Assembly (NCBI GenBank): GCA_022360655.1
Contig: JAKSCK010000240.1
Coordinates: 62,001-126,000 of the forward strand
Direction: 5' to 3'
Source: Spirochaetales bacterium
GTDB taxonomy: Bacteria; Spirochaetota; Spirochaetia; DSM-2461
DNA length: 64,000 nucleotides
Position numbers and translations under genes: made by a program. The notes below the pieces were generated by a model, which had not been told where the DNA came from, searched no databases, and saw nothing but the letters and a program-made list of their open reading frames with translations. Of the stretch, positions 27,642 to 36,553 are shown in pieces (positions within the stretch are counted from its first letter, which is position 1; each line of letters starts with the position of its first letter).

Positions 27642-28358
27642 TCACTCCTCGAGTGATTTCACATAGTCCATACAATAGGCTTCTACTTCTTCACGATTCA
27701 TAATTTTTGGGCAGTGAGAATCTATGAAGATTTCTGCATTGAATGGATTGATCTGTTCAAAAAGTTTTTTGACATCGGTTTGGCTTTTTGTTCGTAAATA
27801 AAGACAATCGCCTAAGAAGAGTACTTTTTCTTCAGGAATATGCATGACAATGGCATCATCGCTGTGGTTCGTGTTGATTTTCTGGCAATGAATGGTCACA
27901 TCACCTAAATCAATTTCTAATTGATCTTCAAAGGAAATCTCAGGCGTCCTGAGGGCTATGAATGATCGATCTTTCCCATACTCTTCATCCAATATTTCTG
28001 CCAAGAAGGAGCTGCCATGACCTTCTTGGACTTGCTTTTCATAGGCTGTTTTCCCCCAATCGTTTCGAGCCAATTCTTCCGTTCTTTTTTTACACGTTCG
28101 CGAGCTGATGGATGGAGCTTGGTATTCAATGAGTCCAAACCAATGATCTGTATGTGAATGGGATATGATGAGGTAGGATGGAGTACTTAATCCAAGTTTC
28201 TCGGCGTTTGTGATGATTTCCTGTGCATGTTTTTGGGAGCTTCCAGCATCAAAATAGACAACGCCTTTCATACCATTGATGATTCCAACGATGGGACGGT
28301 CTCGTCGTTCTTCAGGCATGCTCATATACACTTTCTTCGTGATTTGCTTAATGTTCAT
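27642..28358 (-). CDS. MBL-fold metallo-hydrolase
   Basis: A 238-residue metallo-beta-lactamase-fold protein from ATG 28358, with AAAGGA upstream. HSHTDHWFG is the metal-binding HxHxDH motif. NTNHSDDAIVMHIPEEKVLFLGDCLY supplies a later histidine and aspartate, and IDSHCPK is near the end. Substrate is unknown. It follows the GH4 gene on the same strand, but a GATCGACC hairpin lies between, so it may be transcribed separately. Confidence 0.85.
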   Translation of the reverse strand: MNIKQITKKVYMSMPEERRDRPIVGIINGMKGVVYFDAGSSQKHAQEIITNAEKLGLSTPSYLIISHSHTDHWFGLIEYQAPSISSRTCKKRTEELARNDWGKTAYEKQVQEGHGSSFLAEILDEEYGKDRSFIALRTPEISFEDQLEIDLGDVTIHCQKINTNHSDDAIVMHIPEEKVLFLGDCLYLRTKSQTDVKKLFEQINPFNAEIFIDSHCPKIMNREEVEAYCMDYVKSLEE

Positions 28359-28478
28359 TGGTACATTCCTTTGTTTCAATGTATCAATTTTGCAAAGAAG
28401 TCTTGGTGTTTCATGGATGAGTCTTTGTAAAATCTTGGTCAAATCAAGAGTTGCACATTTTTTTCTTGCCTCAAGAAG

Positions 28479-28506
28479 ACCCCGCCAGGGAGGGCGGGGT
28501 CGATCA
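28479..28506 (-). repeat. GATCGACC hairpin, copy 3 (after GH4 gene)
   Basis: On the minus strand, GATCGACCCCGCC, a six-base loop, GGCGGGGTC, then TCTTCTT. It lies 35 bases after the GH4 stop and probably terminates the sugar operon. The 5' flank is shared with the other copies, while the stem core differs. Confidence 0.85.
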
Positions 28507-28540
28507 AAAAAAGAGAAAACGGCTGGCATTCCTTTATGAT

Positions 28541-30325
28541 TTATGGCCGAAAATACTCCAAGTCCTGGGCCTGGGCTTCCCACATTTCCTCAAAAAGGCT
28601 TCGAATCTCTGCTGGTGAGCAGACTGCAGCAGAAAGTGGATCAAGCATCAGGGCATGGATGGCGGCTTCTTTGTCTTTTTCCATGATGGCTTTTACAGCC
28701 AGTTCATGGAAGGCCAGATGACTCTGATTGAGCGCGGCCATTTGGGGAGGAAGCGCCCCAAAGTGCACAGGATGAAAGCCTTTGCGGTCCACCATCACGG
28801 GAACTTCCACACAAGCCTGACAGGGGAGATTGGATATCATTCCCTGATTCAAGACGTTTCCATGGATGATGGTGGGCTTATCGGCAAACCAAGCTTCCAC
28901 AATATGAGAGGCATATTCTTCCCCTCGCTGGAGCATCATATTCCCTTCATGAGAAAGAAGCTCTCTGATGGTCTGGTCGGCACTTGTTCGTGCTTTGGGC
29001 CAGTCCTCTGCATAGGAGCCACTTCTTCCAGCATCCGAGGCTTCTCGAGTGTATTTCTGAAGAAGATCAGGGCGCTTACGGAAGTACGGGAGATATTCAG
29101 AGAAGTGTCCGCTTGATTCGGTCACAAATGCACCAAACTGCCGCATCATCTCAAAGCGTACAGGATCGGCTTCAAATAAATCGGTGGAGTTGAGCATTTG
29201 CCGAAGGCGGGGATACTGATCTTCGCCCCGGTGCTCCAAGTGGGTGAACCAGGCCATGTGATTGATTCCAGCGCATTCCCATTTGAGTTCATCATAGGGG
29301 ATATCGAGGTACAGAGAGAGCTGATGAGAGGTGTTTTGAACAGAATGACAGAGCCCGACAAGCGGGATGTTGACAGCCTGGAGGCCCAAGAGGGTGAGGG
29401 CGGACATGGGGTTGGTGTAATTCATTACCATGGCTTGAGGACAAAGACGTTCAATGTCCCGTAAGATGGCCAGCCAAGAGGGGCCAGTGCGAAGCATTTT
29501 GAAGATTCCACCAGGACCAATGGTATCTCCAATGCATTGGTCAATGCCGTATTTTAGGGGAATCTTGTAATCATGTTCCACGTTTCGTAAACCGGCCACT
29601 TCAATCATGCTGATGACAAAGTCAGCTCCAGGAAGTATCTGTTCCCGATGGACAGAGGATTGGACGGTCCAGGACTTTCCTGAGGATTGAACCATTTTTT
29701 CAGAGATTTGGTGGGCCAGTTCAAGACGTTCTTCATCAATGTCAACAAGCCCAAACTCGCCTTGCTCTAAACCTGGGATGCAAAGAATATCATTCACCAG
29801 ATTTCGGCAAAAAACTGCACTTCCGGCTCCAAGGAACACCACTTTGATGGGACGGTGTGATCTCATTTCCTCTGTGATGAAGACGGATTCCTGAGGGGAT
29901 TCTTTGAGTTGGGAAGGGGCGTTCCACTGGGATGGAGTAATATCATCTCGGTGCCCGTGAATGCTGTCTTTAAACCGAATGTCCAGGTTTCCAAGATCCT
30001 GAACATCCAGTCGAATGGCAATTTCATGTTTACCTTCATTCTCTTTGAGGGAAGGACCTTTCACAAGAATGGTGACTTCAACGCCCACTTTGAGGGGAAG
30101 GGGAGCACTTGGTTCCACATCTGAGGCCTGGCGCATTTCCTGTTCTGGAACATAAATCTCAATGCATTCGGGTCCATAGTCTATACCGTCGACGGCAACG
30201 GATTTGAGGGCCTTCACATAACCGGTATCAATCTTATTCAGAATGGTGAGGGCGATGCCGCCAGGGGCGGTTGAAAGGCTGTTTTTTTTATACAGTTTTT
30301 TCAGGATAAAATTGGGAATCATCAT
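28541..30325 (-). CDS. GH4-family glycosidase (alpha-galactosidase-like) with extra N-terminal domain
   Basis: 594 residues. From about residue 157 it is a GH4 enzyme: KVVFLGAGSAVF binds NAD, GDTIGPGGIFKMLRTGP is the core motif, and Cys in LCHSVQN and His in GINHMAW are the metal ligands. It is closest in character to MelA-type alpha-galactosidases. The first about 150 residues (IPNFILKKLYKKNSL onward) are not part of GH4; they resemble a short bacterial/archaeal family often annotated, probably wrongly, as HMG-CoA reductase. An ATG at 29866 could give a GH4-only product, but it lacks a well-spaced ribosome site. Confidence 0.85.
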   Translation of the reverse strand: MMIPNFILKKLYKKNSLSTAPGGIALTILNKIDTGYVKALKSVAVDGIDYGPECIEIYVPEQEMRQASDVEPSAPLPLKVGVEVTILVKGPSLKENEGKHEIAIRLDVQDLGNLDIRFKDSIHGHRDDITPSQWNAPSQLKESPQESVFITEEMRSHRPIKVVFLGAGSAVFCRNLVNDILCIPGLEQGEFGLVDIDEERLELAHQISEKMVQSSGKSWTVQSSVHREQILPGADFVISMIEVAGLRNVEHDYKIPLKYGIDQCIGDTIGPGGIFKMLRTGPSWLAILRDIERLCPQAMVMNYTNPMSALTLLGLQAVNIPLVGLCHSVQNTSHQLSLYLDIPYDELKWECAGINHMAWFTHLEHRGEDQYPRLRQMLNSTDLFEADPVRFEMMRQFGAFVTESSGHFSEYLPYFRKRPDLLQKYTREASDAGRSGSYAEDWPKARTSADQTIRELLSHEGNMMLQRGEEYASHIVEAWFADKPTIIHGNVLNQGMISNLPCQACVEVPVMVDRKGFHPVHFGALPPQMAALNQSHLAFHELAVKAIMEKDKEAAIHALMLDPLSAAVCSPAEIRSLFEEMWEAQAQDLEYFRP

Positions 30326-30342
30326 TGCTCCTTCTATTCAAA

Positions 30343-30371
30343 CTTCTCACCAAGAGAGCCTCGGTGAGAAG
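30343..30371 (-). terminator. Intercistronic hairpin between GH29 and GH4 genes
   Basis: CTTCTCACC pairs with GGTGAGAAG across an 11-base loop. Only a weak T run follows on the minus strand, so it is more likely a partial terminator or an RNA-processing hairpin that tunes the ratio of the two enzymes. Confidence 0.45.
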
Positions 30372-30376
30372 AATCC

Positions 30377-31837
30377 CTAGGATGTTGTGAGAGTAAAGAC
30401 GCGTGGAAATTTATTTTTTGGTGGGACCAGAGGATGAATCTCAATGCCTTCAGAGGTTTTCTTCCATTCCAGTGTTGTGCCATCAAGACATGTTACATTC
30501 TGAATGCCCTGGAGCTGTTTTGCAGAACGAATCAAAACTTTTTGTGATTTCTTGGGAGCCATCTGAATGGCATAAAGCTTATCTGGTTGTTCGTCCAAAT
30601 TTCCTTTGGGACGAGTGAATCGAAAATCTTGATGGGTGTATTTTAATGGCTTTTCATCAAATCCTTCATTGGAGCTGCGTTTGCGAGTGGGCCCTTCTCC
30701 AAATTGAGTCCATGGGCGGGTGGCATAGATGGCTTCACCATTAATTTTGAGCCATTCTCCTAAGCTGGCCATGGATTTCTGTGCTTTTTTTGGAATGGTT
30801 CCATCAGGACGTGGACCAATGTTGATGAGCATATTTCCGTTTTTACTCACTGTGTCTGAGAGTTCTTGAGCGAGATGCTCTCCTGTAGAATACACCTCAT
30901 TGGTGATATAGCCCCAGGAGCGGTTTCCAACCGATGTGCAGGTTTGCCAAGGATGTTCTCGTGTTTCTGCAGAGCCTCCTCGTTCAATGTCTAAAACCGC
31001 GCTCCCTTCTTCAAATCCAGCGCTTCCAGCTCGTTCACCTTGATTCTTGTAATTAAGAACAGGTTCATAACCATGCTCAAGACCATGGTTGTAGTATTCA
31101 GCAGCCACCTCGGGACGATGGGAGTCAAACCGGGGACGATGCCAACCAAAATCAAAATACATGAGCTCTGGATGGAACCGATCCATCATCTCTCGAACTC
31201 GTCCCCTCCAATCGTTCAGGAATTCATCGGTTTCCTCGGCACCCAAATCATGAGGTGTTCCATACAACCCTTCATTTGCAGGATCTGTGGTATCTTCACC
31301 ATGTCTGTAACGGTAGTATCCCCAGTTCCAAGCTCGATGAGTTGAAATCCCAAAATGCATTTCTTCAGCAAGAATGGCTTTCCGGAGTTCTTCAACAATG
31401 TCCCGTTTGGGACCCATTTCGGCAGCATTCCAATGGGTGTGCTTGGTGGCATACATTGGGAAGCCATCATGATGTTCACCAACAGGAACCACGTAACGAG
31501 CTCCCCAATCCTTAAAGCATTTTGCCCAAATCTTTGGATCCCATTTTTCTGCTTTGAATTGAGGAATAAAATCCTTGTACCCGGTTTTTCTGGGACCCCC
31601 ATACCGGAGACGATGATAGAAATACACGGCCGCATCACCAGGATGGGGGCGCTTTTGATCTTTGAGACTGGCATACATGGATCGGGGATACCATTCACTG
31701 CTCCAGGCGGGAACACTATAGATTCCCCAGTGAATGAAAATTCCGAATTTGGCATCTCGAAACCACTCCGGAGTGTTGTAATCCGCTAATGAACTTGGTG
31801 TGGGAGAAAAGAAGCCATTCTTTTTATGAATACTCAT
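30377..31837 (-). CDS. Alpha-L-fucosidase (GH29)
   Basis: 486 residues without a signal peptide. The GH29 features are FRDAKFGIFIHWGIYSVPAW near the N-terminus, EHHDGFPMYATKHTHWNA, and LMYFDFGWHRP, which holds the candidate nucleophile Asp. SKNGNMLINIGPRPDGTIP is the conserved late segment. It removes alpha-L-fucose from oligosaccharides in the cytoplasm. It overlaps the symporter gene upstream (TAATG), so the sugar is probably imported intact and cleaved inside. Confidence 0.92.
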   Translation of the reverse strand: MSIHKKNGFFSPTPSSLADYNTPEWFRDAKFGIFIHWGIYSVPAWSSEWYPRSMYASLKDQKRPHPGDAAVYFYHRLRYGGPRKTGYKDFIPQFKAEKWDPKIWAKCFKDWGARYVVPVGEHHDGFPMYATKHTHWNAAEMGPKRDIVEELRKAILAEEMHFGISTHRAWNWGYYRYRHGEDTTDPANEGLYGTPHDLGAEETDEFLNDWRGRVREMMDRFHPELMYFDFGWHRPRFDSHRPEVAAEYYNHGLEHGYEPVLNYKNQGERAGSAGFEEGSAVLDIERGGSAETREHPWQTCTSVGNRSWGYITNEVYSTGEHLAQELSDTVSKNGNMLINIGPRPDGTIPKKAQKSMASLGEWLKINGEAIYATRPWTQFGEGPTRKRSSNEGFDEKPLKYTHQDFRFTRPKGNLDEQPDKLYAIQMAPKKSQKVLIRSAKQLQGIQNVTCLDGTTLEWKKTSEGIEIHPLVPPKNKFPRVFTLTTS

Positions 31838-33273
31838 TAAACGGACTCCTGCGCTGTGAGACCCATATCAGAATCCCCTGCATCCATGTTGCTCTCATTA
31901 TTTTTGATTTCTTTGGAGTAGGAGAGGATTCGTTTTTCATTGTAGCGCAACAGAACCAGTAGTCCTGCAATGCAGAGAACAGCTCCAAGAATGGTGGTAA
32001 GGCGGATGCCTAGATCATCACCGATGTCTTTTCCAAAAAGAAGCAAGGATGTGAAGAGTATGGTTGCAAGAGAGGCTCCAAGTTTGGTAACAAATCCCCC
32101 TACAGCAAAGTACATGCCTGCATTATCCTCACCGGTTTTCCATGCATCCCAAGCGGCACAGTCCGCACTCATGGCCTGAGGAAGCATTTGGAAGATGCTT
32201 TGGGGTATAGGTGCAAAAATGACCACCAATCCCATGACCAGCCAAATGGGTAGTCCCCAGAGACCTAGAACACTGATGGAAGTAAACATGAGGGCAAAGA
32301 GAATAAAACCAAGAATCATCATATTTTTTTTGCCACGTTTTTTTGCAAAATAGTTTACAAACGGATAGGAGGCAAAGGTGATGGCTCCTATGGCCACCGT
32401 GAGAGGTCCCTGGGCTGTTGCATCCATTCGTGCAAGAACTGTGATGAAGTACACAAGACCTGTTTCAAACATATAAGTGGCAATGGTGTAGAGCGTGTTC
32501 CAGGCCACAAGGTTACGATAATCTTTGTTTTTAAAAACCTTTCCAATGGATTGAAAGAGCAGCTTTTGATTGACATTGGGTGAGTCTTTTTTATTGCAAG
32601 ATTCGGCATCCTCTTTGACAAACAATGCTGGAATCAACAGGAATATAAAACCGAGCCCACCCAGGGCAAGAAAGGTCATTCGCATGCCATCCATGGTGTT
32701 TCCTCCAACCAGAGAGGCAAAGGGATCCCATAATCCGGCGGAGAACGACACAATCAAAAAGCCTGTGAACCAGAGGGCACTGTTGAAGGTGGTCATGTCC
32801 ACTTTGTCATCAGGATGGGGAGCAATCTCTACCATAAGGGCAAAGTAGGGAATGATGTAGAGGGTGAGGAATATGGCAGAGATGAGGAGTAAACCAACGA
32901 GCCACACTTCATTCATGGGGTGAATGGAACCCGGTACTGGCACAAAGAATACCAAAACATAGGTGAGAGCAAAGCCAAGGGCGGATCGTCGCATAAAAAC
33001 CGTACGACTTCCCTTGGGGTGGCGGAAATTATCACTCCATCCCGCAACAAGGGGATCTGTGAGGGCATCCAGAAGACGACCCGCTCCCATGGCGAGACCC
33101 AGTAAGGTGAGTCCACCAAACACGGCTCCTTGCTGAATCACTTCTGGTAGACCGGCATCTTTTGGGGGAAAGAAGAAATACACGAGATAGAGCATATGAA
33201 TGGATGTCACGAAGGATATGCCAAGTTGACCAATACTGTAGGTCAGTTTTTCCTTCAAATTCAGGCGCTTCAT
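31837..33273 (-). CDS. GPH-family sugar:cation symporter
   Basis: 478 residues with about twelve membrane helices. KEKLTYSIGQLGISFVTS at the start and MGAGRLLDALTDPLVAGWSD are typical of the glycoside-pentoside-hexuronide symporters (MelB-like). The substrate is not readable, but coupling to a fucosidase and a GH4 galactosidase points to a fucosylated or galactosylated oligosaccharide. It is the first gene of the sugar operon and has a near-consensus promoter. Confidence 0.9.
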   Translation of the reverse strand: MKRLNLKEKLTYSIGQLGISFVTSIHMLYLVYFFFPPKDAGLPEVIQQGAVFGGLTLLGLAMGAGRLLDALTDPLVAGWSDNFRHPKGSRTVFMRRSALGFALTYVLVFFVPVPGSIHPMNEVWLVGLLLISAIFLTLYIIPYFALMVEIAPHPDDKVDMTTFNSALWFTGFLIVSFSAGLWDPFASLVGGNTMDGMRMTFLALGGLGFIFLLIPALFVKEDAESCNKKDSPNVNQKLLFQSIGKVFKNKDYRNLVAWNTLYTIATYMFETGLVYFITVLARMDATAQGPLTVAIGAITFASYPFVNYFAKKRGKKNMMILGFILFALMFTSISVLGLWGLPIWLVMGLVVIFAPIPQSIFQMLPQAMSADCAAWDAWKTGEDNAGMYFAVGGFVTKLGASLATILFTSLLLFGKDIGDDLGIRLTTILGAVLCIAGLLVLLRYNEKRILSYSKEIKNNESNMDAGDSDMGLTAQESV

Positions 33274-33284
33274 GTGGCGCTCCT

Positions 33285-33331
33285 TATTTGTACAATGAGT
33301 GTATTAGAAGCCCCAAGAAGGGTTTTGTCAA
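33285..33331 (-). promoter_or_regulatory. Promoter and candidate ROK operator of the sugar operon
   Basis: On the minus strand, TTGACA (33331-33326), 17 bases, TCTAAT (33308-33303). Just downstream lies TTGTACAA (33288-33295), a palindrome followed by AT and AAGG. The 12-base string TGTACAAATAAG recurs almost unchanged in the GH2 promoter next to the ROK gene, which suggests a shared repressor site. Confidence 0.7.
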
Positions 33332-33424
33332 GAAAAAACTGACTGAGGAGTCCAAAGTCTATAAAAGAACAAATGTTTAGAAAGTGGGTGTGGGGATGCC
33401 CATGCATGGGGATCCTTTCTTCAT

Positions 33425-34495
33425 CTATGCTCCTGGATTTGGCACGGCATATACCTGTTCTAGGGAAAGGCAGGCGGCGCCATAGGCTGCTTCATCTGGT
33501 CCCACCCCGGCAAAATCCACGGCAAAACTGATTTCTGAAGAACGAGAGGCCAAATAAGACTCAATCTCGGGTTGAAAACGCTCAAGATGATGGCCTAAGA
33601 AGAGGGTTCTTGGATCAAAGAACTGCACCATATTCAAGAAATCATCGGCAGCGTGATTCAGACTCACAGCAAAACGGCTGTGTGATTCTGCTGGATCCGC
33701 AAGAATTTCGGCAATTTGATCTCGAAAATCCCGCTCAAGCCTCCTGGTAAACATTCGAGGAAATTCACCAGCAAGGTGATGAGCCCCATGATAGGGTTTG
33801 CCATTGATTCGAAAGCTCAATCCAAAGGCAAGATGCCGCGTGTGTGTTGTTGGGCTGTTTAAATACAAATAGGCAAAATCATCAGCAAGAGGATCTTGCC
33901 ACGCCTTGCCGTGGGCACAACAGTGGGTATCATTCTCGATGAAGAGGGGAAAATCATAGGATGGTTGAATTGAACTTAAGGCAAAACCATCCGCATCAGC
34001 ATAATGTGGTGAAGTGACAATGCTTTGTCGCTCTCGGTCCACCGGTCCCACAACAGCAATACCCATCCCTAAGATGGGGCGTTTCATGGGTGCCACTTCT
34101 TTTTGAGCATGCTGAAGAATATGATGGAGGAGAGAGGAGAAGGATTGAGGATAATGGGCTCTTCCTTGGGTTTGACCAAGTCGTTCTCCAAGAGGGGAGA
34201 GGAGCACGATTTCATATCGTCCTTTTCTCTTTATATCAATTCCGGCAACAACACCCTTTTTTTCATTAATGGCCAGACATGTTCCCTTGCGTCCAACACC
34301 AGGAGCTTTTGAATCGGTACCAAGTTCGCGTAGCCATCCTTCCATGAGAAGGTGTTCCGTGAGGTTGGATACAGTGGAACGATACATGCCCAGTTTTCGA
34401 GAAAGTGCTGCTCTGGTGATGCCATGTTCGGCAAGCACACTGCGAAGAACAAGAGCCTTATTCACGGTTTGTTGAAAATCTTTGTTGACAACCAC
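33425..34495 (-). CDS. ROK-family transcriptional repressor
   Basis: 356 residues. An N-terminal winged helix-turn-helix (GITRAALSRKLGMYRSTVSN) is fused to a ROK sugar-kinase-like domain with IDIKRKGRYEIVLL, MGIAVVGPVD and the ENDTHCCAHG region. ROK repressors of the NagC/XylR type respond to sugars. It starts with GTG at 34495, with no strong ribosome site. It lies between the sugar operon and the divergent GH2 gene and is the likely regulator of both. Confidence 0.88.
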   Translation of the reverse strand: MVVNKDFQQTVNKALVLRSVLAEHGITRAALSRKLGMYRSTVSNLTEHLLMEGWLRELGTDSKAPGVGRKGTCLAINEKKGVVAGIDIKRKGRYEIVLLSPLGERLGQTQGRAHYPQSFSSLLHHILQHAQKEVAPMKRPILGMGIAVVGPVDRERQSIVTSPHYADADGFALSSIQPSYDFPLFIENDTHCCAHGKAWQDPLADDFAYLYLNSPTTHTRHLAFGLSFRINGKPYHGAHHLAGEFPRMFTRRLERDFRDQIAEILADPAESHSRFAVSLNHAADDFLNMVQFFDPRTLFLGHHLERFQPEIESYLASRSSEISFAVDFAGVGPDEAAYGAACLSLEQVYAVPNPGA

Positions 34496-34554
34496 AAGGA
34501 TATTCTAGCCTTTAACCATTCCCAAATCCTAGAGCAGGAAGGTGAAAGTCGTGT

Positions 34555-34594
34555 AATAGAGGACATTGACTGTACAAATTAAGGCCTCTATTCT
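34555..34594 (+). promoter_or_regulatory. GH2 promoter with palindrome and TGTACA site
   Basis: TTGACT (34566-34571), 17 bases, TATTCT (34589-34594). TGTACAAATTAAGG (34571-34584) lies in the spacer. Outer arms AATAGAGG (34555-34562) and CCTCTATT (34585-34592) bracket it. This is a good place for ROK repressor binding. Confidence 0.7.
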
Positions 34595-34652
34595 GTCTTT
34601 CACTGAAAAAGAGTGATGAAATCTCTCCACAAACCACCGGAGAGATCATTCT

Positions 34653-36515
34653 ATGAACAAAAAGTATTCAAGAAGGAGCAACGCAGTGAGTTGGACAACA
34701 AAAAAACATGATTTGTGCACTCCATGGTCCCCCCCGAAAGAAATTCCTCTTCCCGAGCATCCTCGACCACGATTGGAAGGACGGGAATGGCGGAATCTCA
34801 ACGGACTCTGGAACTATGCCATTTGCCCAAGCCAAAAAAAGAACACTTCTTCTTGGATTCCTGGAGAGGCACCAAAATCTTGGCAGGGGCAAATCCTTGT
34901 TCCTTTTGCGGTTGAGACTGCCGCCTCAGGTGTTGAGAGACCATTAAAACCAGAACAAACCCTCTGGTATCAACGCGAATTTGATCTGACGGACGATTGG
35001 GTCAAACAACGACTCATGCTGAATTTTGAAGCCGTGGATTGGCAGTGTCGTTGCTGGGTGAATGGCCAGGAGGTGGGGGGGCATGAGGGAGCTTACCTGC
35101 CCTTTAGTCTGGACATCACCTCAGCAGTCCGCCCAGGAAAGAATGAAGTGGTGGTGGCTGTTCAAGATCCCTCGGATCAGCATTTCCAGCAGCATGGAAA
35201 GCAGGTTCGTCAGCCCTTTGGCTGCTTCTATACTGCCACAAGTGGTATTTGGCGAACGGTATGGCTGGAATCCCTGCCCATGAAGAATCACATCAATGAT
35301 TACCGGCTTCGAACAGATGAGGAACGGGATGTGCTGCTTCTGGATGTGTTTTGCTCCCAACCCGCTCCCCTTCGGGCCTCACTCTTTGATGGACATTCCC
35401 TTGTGGCTCAGGTGGAAGGGAAGAGCGATGATGTTCATGAATTGGCTGTGAACAATCCTCAGTATTGGAGCCCGGAGAATCCCCATCTGTACAGCTTGAA
35501 ATTGGAATTATTGGATGGCAATGAACAGGTGGAGTGTGTCACCGGGTATGGCGCCTTTCGCCGAGTGAAATTGGGGGCGGAACAACACCCTCGTGTCCAT
35601 CTCAATGATCAAGCCATTTTCTTGCATGGAATTCTTGATCAAGGGTATTGGCCTGAGAGTGGGATGACAGCCCCTTCGGAGGAAGCTCTGATTGCTGACC
35701 TTGAAGCCTGCAAAGCCATGGGTTTCAACATGCTGCGAAAGCACATCAAGGTGGAGGATCGGCGTTGGTATTATCATGCCGATCGTCTTGGTGTAGCCGT
35801 GGTGCAAGATATGCCCTCAACCTGCCGTGATAATCGTTTTTGGTTGCTCCACCTTGGATCCACCAAAGGACGTGTGGATGACACCAAGCGTTTGTATCAG
35901 CTTCAAGTGAACCGTGGCAAAAAAGAGAGTCGCAACGCGTTTGAGGCTGAACTCTTTGAAATGATTCGGGTGCTAGAATCTCATCCAAGCATTTTGATTT
36001 GGTGTCCTTTCAATGAAAACTGGGGGCAGTATGATGCCAGTCGCATCACACAGGAGATCAAGAATACAGATCCTTCCCGCCTTGTAGACCATGCCTCTGG
36101 GTGGTTTGATCAGGGAGCTGGGGATTTTTACTCACCCCATTGTTATGACTCAACGAAACTCCCCATTCCTGACAGCGATGAGCATCGGTCTTATTTCCTC
36201 TCGGAATATGGTGGGAAAGGTCTGGCTGTCAAAGACCATGTATGGAATACCAAAAAAGCCTTCATTTATGGAAAAAGTGGAACACGAGAGGAGTACAACA
36301 ACGCTTTAAAGGATTTGTTTCAGAATCGTGTGTGTCCCCTGATGAAAAAGGGGCTAGCTGTAGCGGTGTACACGCAAATCAGTGATGTGGAAATCGAAAC
36401 CAATGGTCTGATGACCTATGACCGAAAAGTCACCAAGGTGGATTTACCCATGATGCAGGAGCTCTCGAAGGAATTGCATCAGGCTTTTGCAGATTCTCTC
36501 CAGGAAAATATTTAG
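34653..36515 (+). CDS. GH2-family glycosidase (beta-galactosidase/glucuronidase-like)
   Basis: 620 residues with no signal peptide. The sugar-binding N-terminal domain (WRNLNGLWNYAI), an immunoglobulin-like middle and a TIM barrel follow the usual GH2 order. Glu455 in NENWGQYD is the likely acid/base, and Glu518 in SEYGGKG the likely nucleophile. It is shorter than LacZ. GGAGAG lies nine bases before the ATG. It is transcribed away from the ROK repressor and probably belongs to the same regulon. Confidence 0.87.
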   Translation: MNKKYSRRSNAVSWTTKKHDLCTPWSPPKEIPLPEHPRPRLEGREWRNLNGLWNYAICPSQKKNTSSWIPGEAPKSWQGQILVPFAVETAASGVERPLKPEQTLWYQREFDLTDDWVKQRLMLNFEAVDWQCRCWVNGQEVGGHEGAYLPFSLDITSAVRPGKNEVVVAVQDPSDQHFQQHGKQVRQPFGCFYTATSGIWRTVWLESLPMKNHINDYRLRTDEERDVLLLDVFCSQPAPLRASLFDGHSLVAQVEGKSDDVHELAVNNPQYWSPENPHLYSLKLELLDGNEQVECVTGYGAFRRVKLGAEQHPRVHLNDQAIFLHGILDQGYWPESGMTAPSEEALIADLEACKAMGFNMLRKHIKVEDRRWYYHADRLGVAVVQDMPSTCRDNRFWLLHLGSTKGRVDDTKRLYQLQVNRGKKESRNAFEAELFEMIRVLESHPSILIWCPFNENWGQYDASRITQEIKNTDPSRLVDHASGWFDQGAGDFYSPHCYDSTKLPIPDSDEHRSYFLSEYGGKGLAVKDHVWNTKKAFIYGKSGTREEYNNALKDLFQNRVCPLMKKGLAVAVYTQISDVEIETNGLMTYDRKVTKVDLPMMQELSKELHQAFADSLQENI

Positions 36516-36520
36516 GATGA

Positions 36521-36552
36521 GATCGACCCCGGCCTTAGGGCCGGGGTTCTTC
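36521..36552 (+). terminator. GATCGACC hairpin, copy 4 (after GH2 gene)
   Basis: GATCGACCCCGGCC, a four-base loop, GGCCGGGGT, then TCTTCCTC. It begins five bases after the GH2 stop. It sits at a convergent junction with the gene at 36554 and is oriented to the GH2 gene. Confidence 0.8.
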
Positions 36553-36553
36553 C

